Of a stretch of DNA of 6,439 nt, positions 5,616-6,439 are shown in pieces. The DNA comes from Thermomicrobiaceae bacterium. GTDB taxonomy: Bacteria; Chloroflexota; Chloroflexia; Thermomicrobiales; Thermomicrobiaceae. The position numbers and the translations under genes are program-made. The DNA lies in assembly GCA_007124395.1 (NCBI GenBank), contig SLFF01000358.1:1-6439 (forward strand), read 5' to 3'. Position 1 is the stretch's first letter. Each line of letters starts with the position of its first letter. The notes below the pieces were generated by a model. It saw only the letters and a list, made by a program, of their open reading frames with translations, was not told the origin of the DNA and ran no database searches.

Positions 5616-5644
5616 ATCGTAACGGAAATTCTATCCCAATGCAA
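5616..5644 (-). promoter_or_regulatory. Possible promoter for the VOC gene
   Basis: On the minus strand TTGCAT (5639-5644) and TACGAT (5616-5621) are spaced by 17 bases, matching the consensus hexamers at 3 of 6 and 4 of 6. An alternative -10 TATACG at 5600-5605 would pair with a weak TTTCCG -35. In either case the SOS-type palindrome would lie at or just after the start of transcription. Moderate to weak evidence. Confidence 0.35.
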
Positions 5645-5671
5645 TAGCAGGAGCGCGCTGCCCATGATCGC

Positions 5672-6205
5672 TCAACGCTCTTCGGCGAGGTCGAGCAGCT
5701 TGGTTGTGGTGTTCCAGTTGCGCACCGTGGCAGGGTCGAACGTATCGCGGGAAAGGATCGGAAGCAATTTCGATCTGCCCATGCCGTCCGGAAAGTACAG
5801 GTAGAGTTCCCGTTCGCCGGCAACCAGCTCTTCAGGGGCGAAGGATGCGTGGTCTAGGGCTTCGATCCGGGCACGATCGACAGGCGAAGAGAGGAAGGCA
5901 ATGGCGCACTTCGACGGGTCCCGCACCTCGAAGGGGATCTGCTCGACGATTCGCCGCAGATCATCTACCGGGCGCACCATGACCGTGACGGTCAGGCCGA
6001 GTTCGGTCGCGATCCGATCCTGTATTTCGGCTGCGAATGTCTCGGGCGGGCCATCAGAAGCGGTGAACACCGCGTTTCCGCTCTGCAGCAAGGTTGCCAC
6101 GTTGGTGTAACCAAGACCGGACAGCAAGGCCCGAAGATCAGCCATTTTGAGTTTCTGTCGACCACCAACATTGATCCCACGCAGCAGCGCGACGTAACTA
6201 TTCAC
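5672..6205 (-). CDS. DUF1697 family protein
   Basis: A 177-residue protein, the normal length for DUF1697, with all the hallmark segments. These are LLRGINVGG (7-15), NVATLLQSGNAVF (35-47), YFPDGMGRSKL (137-147) and TVRNWNTTTKL (160-170). The biochemical function of the family is not established, and nothing here adds to it. The start is a GTG at 6205, directly before NSYVALLRGINVGG, where family members begin, with AGGGA about seven bases upstream; no in-frame ATG fits better. It follows the stop of the cut upstream gene by 46 bases, so the two may share a transcript. The protein has no signal peptide or membrane segment and should be cytoplasmic. Confidence 0.92.
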   Translation of the reverse strand: MNSYVALLRGINVGGRQKLKMADLRALLSGLGYTNVATLLQSGNAVFTASDGPPETFAAEIQDRIATELGLTVTVMVRPVDDLRRIVEQIPFEVRDPSKCAIAFLSSPVDRARIEALDHASFAPEELVAGERELYLYFPDGMGRSKLLPILSRDTFDPATVRNWNTTTKLLDLAEER

Positions 6206-6251
6206 GATTGTTCCCTGGATTGACGGCGATTCCCGCCAGTATCGGCCGAAA

Positions 6252-6439
6252 CTATCTCGATTGCTGCAGTATCGCTTCGATCCACGGCTGATGCTCGTCG
6301 AAGTGACCGGCAGTGTTGCCGAAAACCCAGAAGAGCACTGGTTGATCTCCCTGCTCGACGGGGTCGTCCGGCGAATAGTGGTTGAACGGCTTCTGCAGAT
6401 CACCCCAGGTGATTGCCGGCGATGCGAGATAATCGACCT
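6252..6439 (-). CDS. C-terminal fragment of an unidentified protein (cut by window edge)
   Basis: The minus strand is open from the window edge to a TAG at 6252-6254, giving the last 61 residues of a protein. It is rich in aromatic and acidic residues: LASPAITWGDLQKPFNHYSP near the edge, then PVLFWVFGNTAGHFDEHQPW and IEAILQQSR at the end. I do not recognise the family. The composition looks like a folded soluble domain, and codon choice resembles the neighbours. It precedes the DUF1697 gene by 46 bases on the same strand. The start, full length and function lie outside the window. Confidence 0.55.
   Translation of the reverse strand, partial: VDYLASPAITWGDLQKPFNHYSPDDPVEQGDQPVLFWVFGNTAGHFDEHQPWIEAILQQSR

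Noticed and set aside
5567..5665. Longer VOC protein starting at 5665 or 5596
   Set aside because: The added residues do not belong to the VOC fold and would place the promoter and SOS-type palindrome inside the coding region.

Overview
The window is a bacterial chromosomal segment of moderately high G+C (judged by eye) in which every supported gene lies on the minus strand. Read in the direction of transcription (high to low coordinates), the order is: the tail of an unidentified gene cut by the window edge; a DUF1697 protein; a VOC (glyoxalase/bleomycin-resistance fold) protein; a 54-residue membrane protein; an acetoacetyl-CoA-synthetase-like acyl-CoA synthetase; a 66-residue basic/acidic protein followed by a PIN-domain ribonuclease (candidate toxin-antitoxin pair); a 303-base regulatory gap; and a DrrA/DrrB-type ABC export pair. 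There are no rRNA or tRNA genes, insertion sequences or CRISPR arrays. The taxon cannot be fixed from this content. The mix of DrrAB, DUF1697, an AACS-like synthetase and a Gram-positive-type LexA box would suit Chloroflexota (e.g. Thermomicrobia) or Actinomycetota; this is a low-confidence inference.

Region 6439-5135: the cut gene, DUF1697 (GTG start) and VOC genes are close together, but the 105-base gap before the VOC gene has its own promoter-like sequence. It also holds a perfect 14-base palindrome, CGAACACATGTTCG (5588-5601), which matches the Gram-positive/actinobacterial LexA (SOS) operator consensus.

Region 5134-2903: a short two-helix membrane protein precedes a 652-residue acyl-CoA synthetase. 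The synthetase keeps all adenylation motifs, but its substrate-pocket motif differs from that of acetyl-CoA synthetase.

Region 2902-2128: a small gene overlaps the PIN ribonuclease gene by one base (TAATG), the layout of a translationally coupled antitoxin-toxin operon. The small protein fits no antitoxin family I recognise.

Region 2127-20: the gap contains a good sigma-70-type promoter (TTGATG-17-GATAAT) whose spacer is filled by an inverted repeat, followed by tandem half-sites and a palindrome near the start codon. This suggests a repressor-controlled drug or lipid efflux operon. The ATPase and permease genes overlap by ATGA. No regulator gene is present in the window.

The strongest leads are the SOS-type box before the VOC gene, the regulatory architecture before drrAB, and the PIN module with its unfamiliar partner. 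None of these is proof of a new system.
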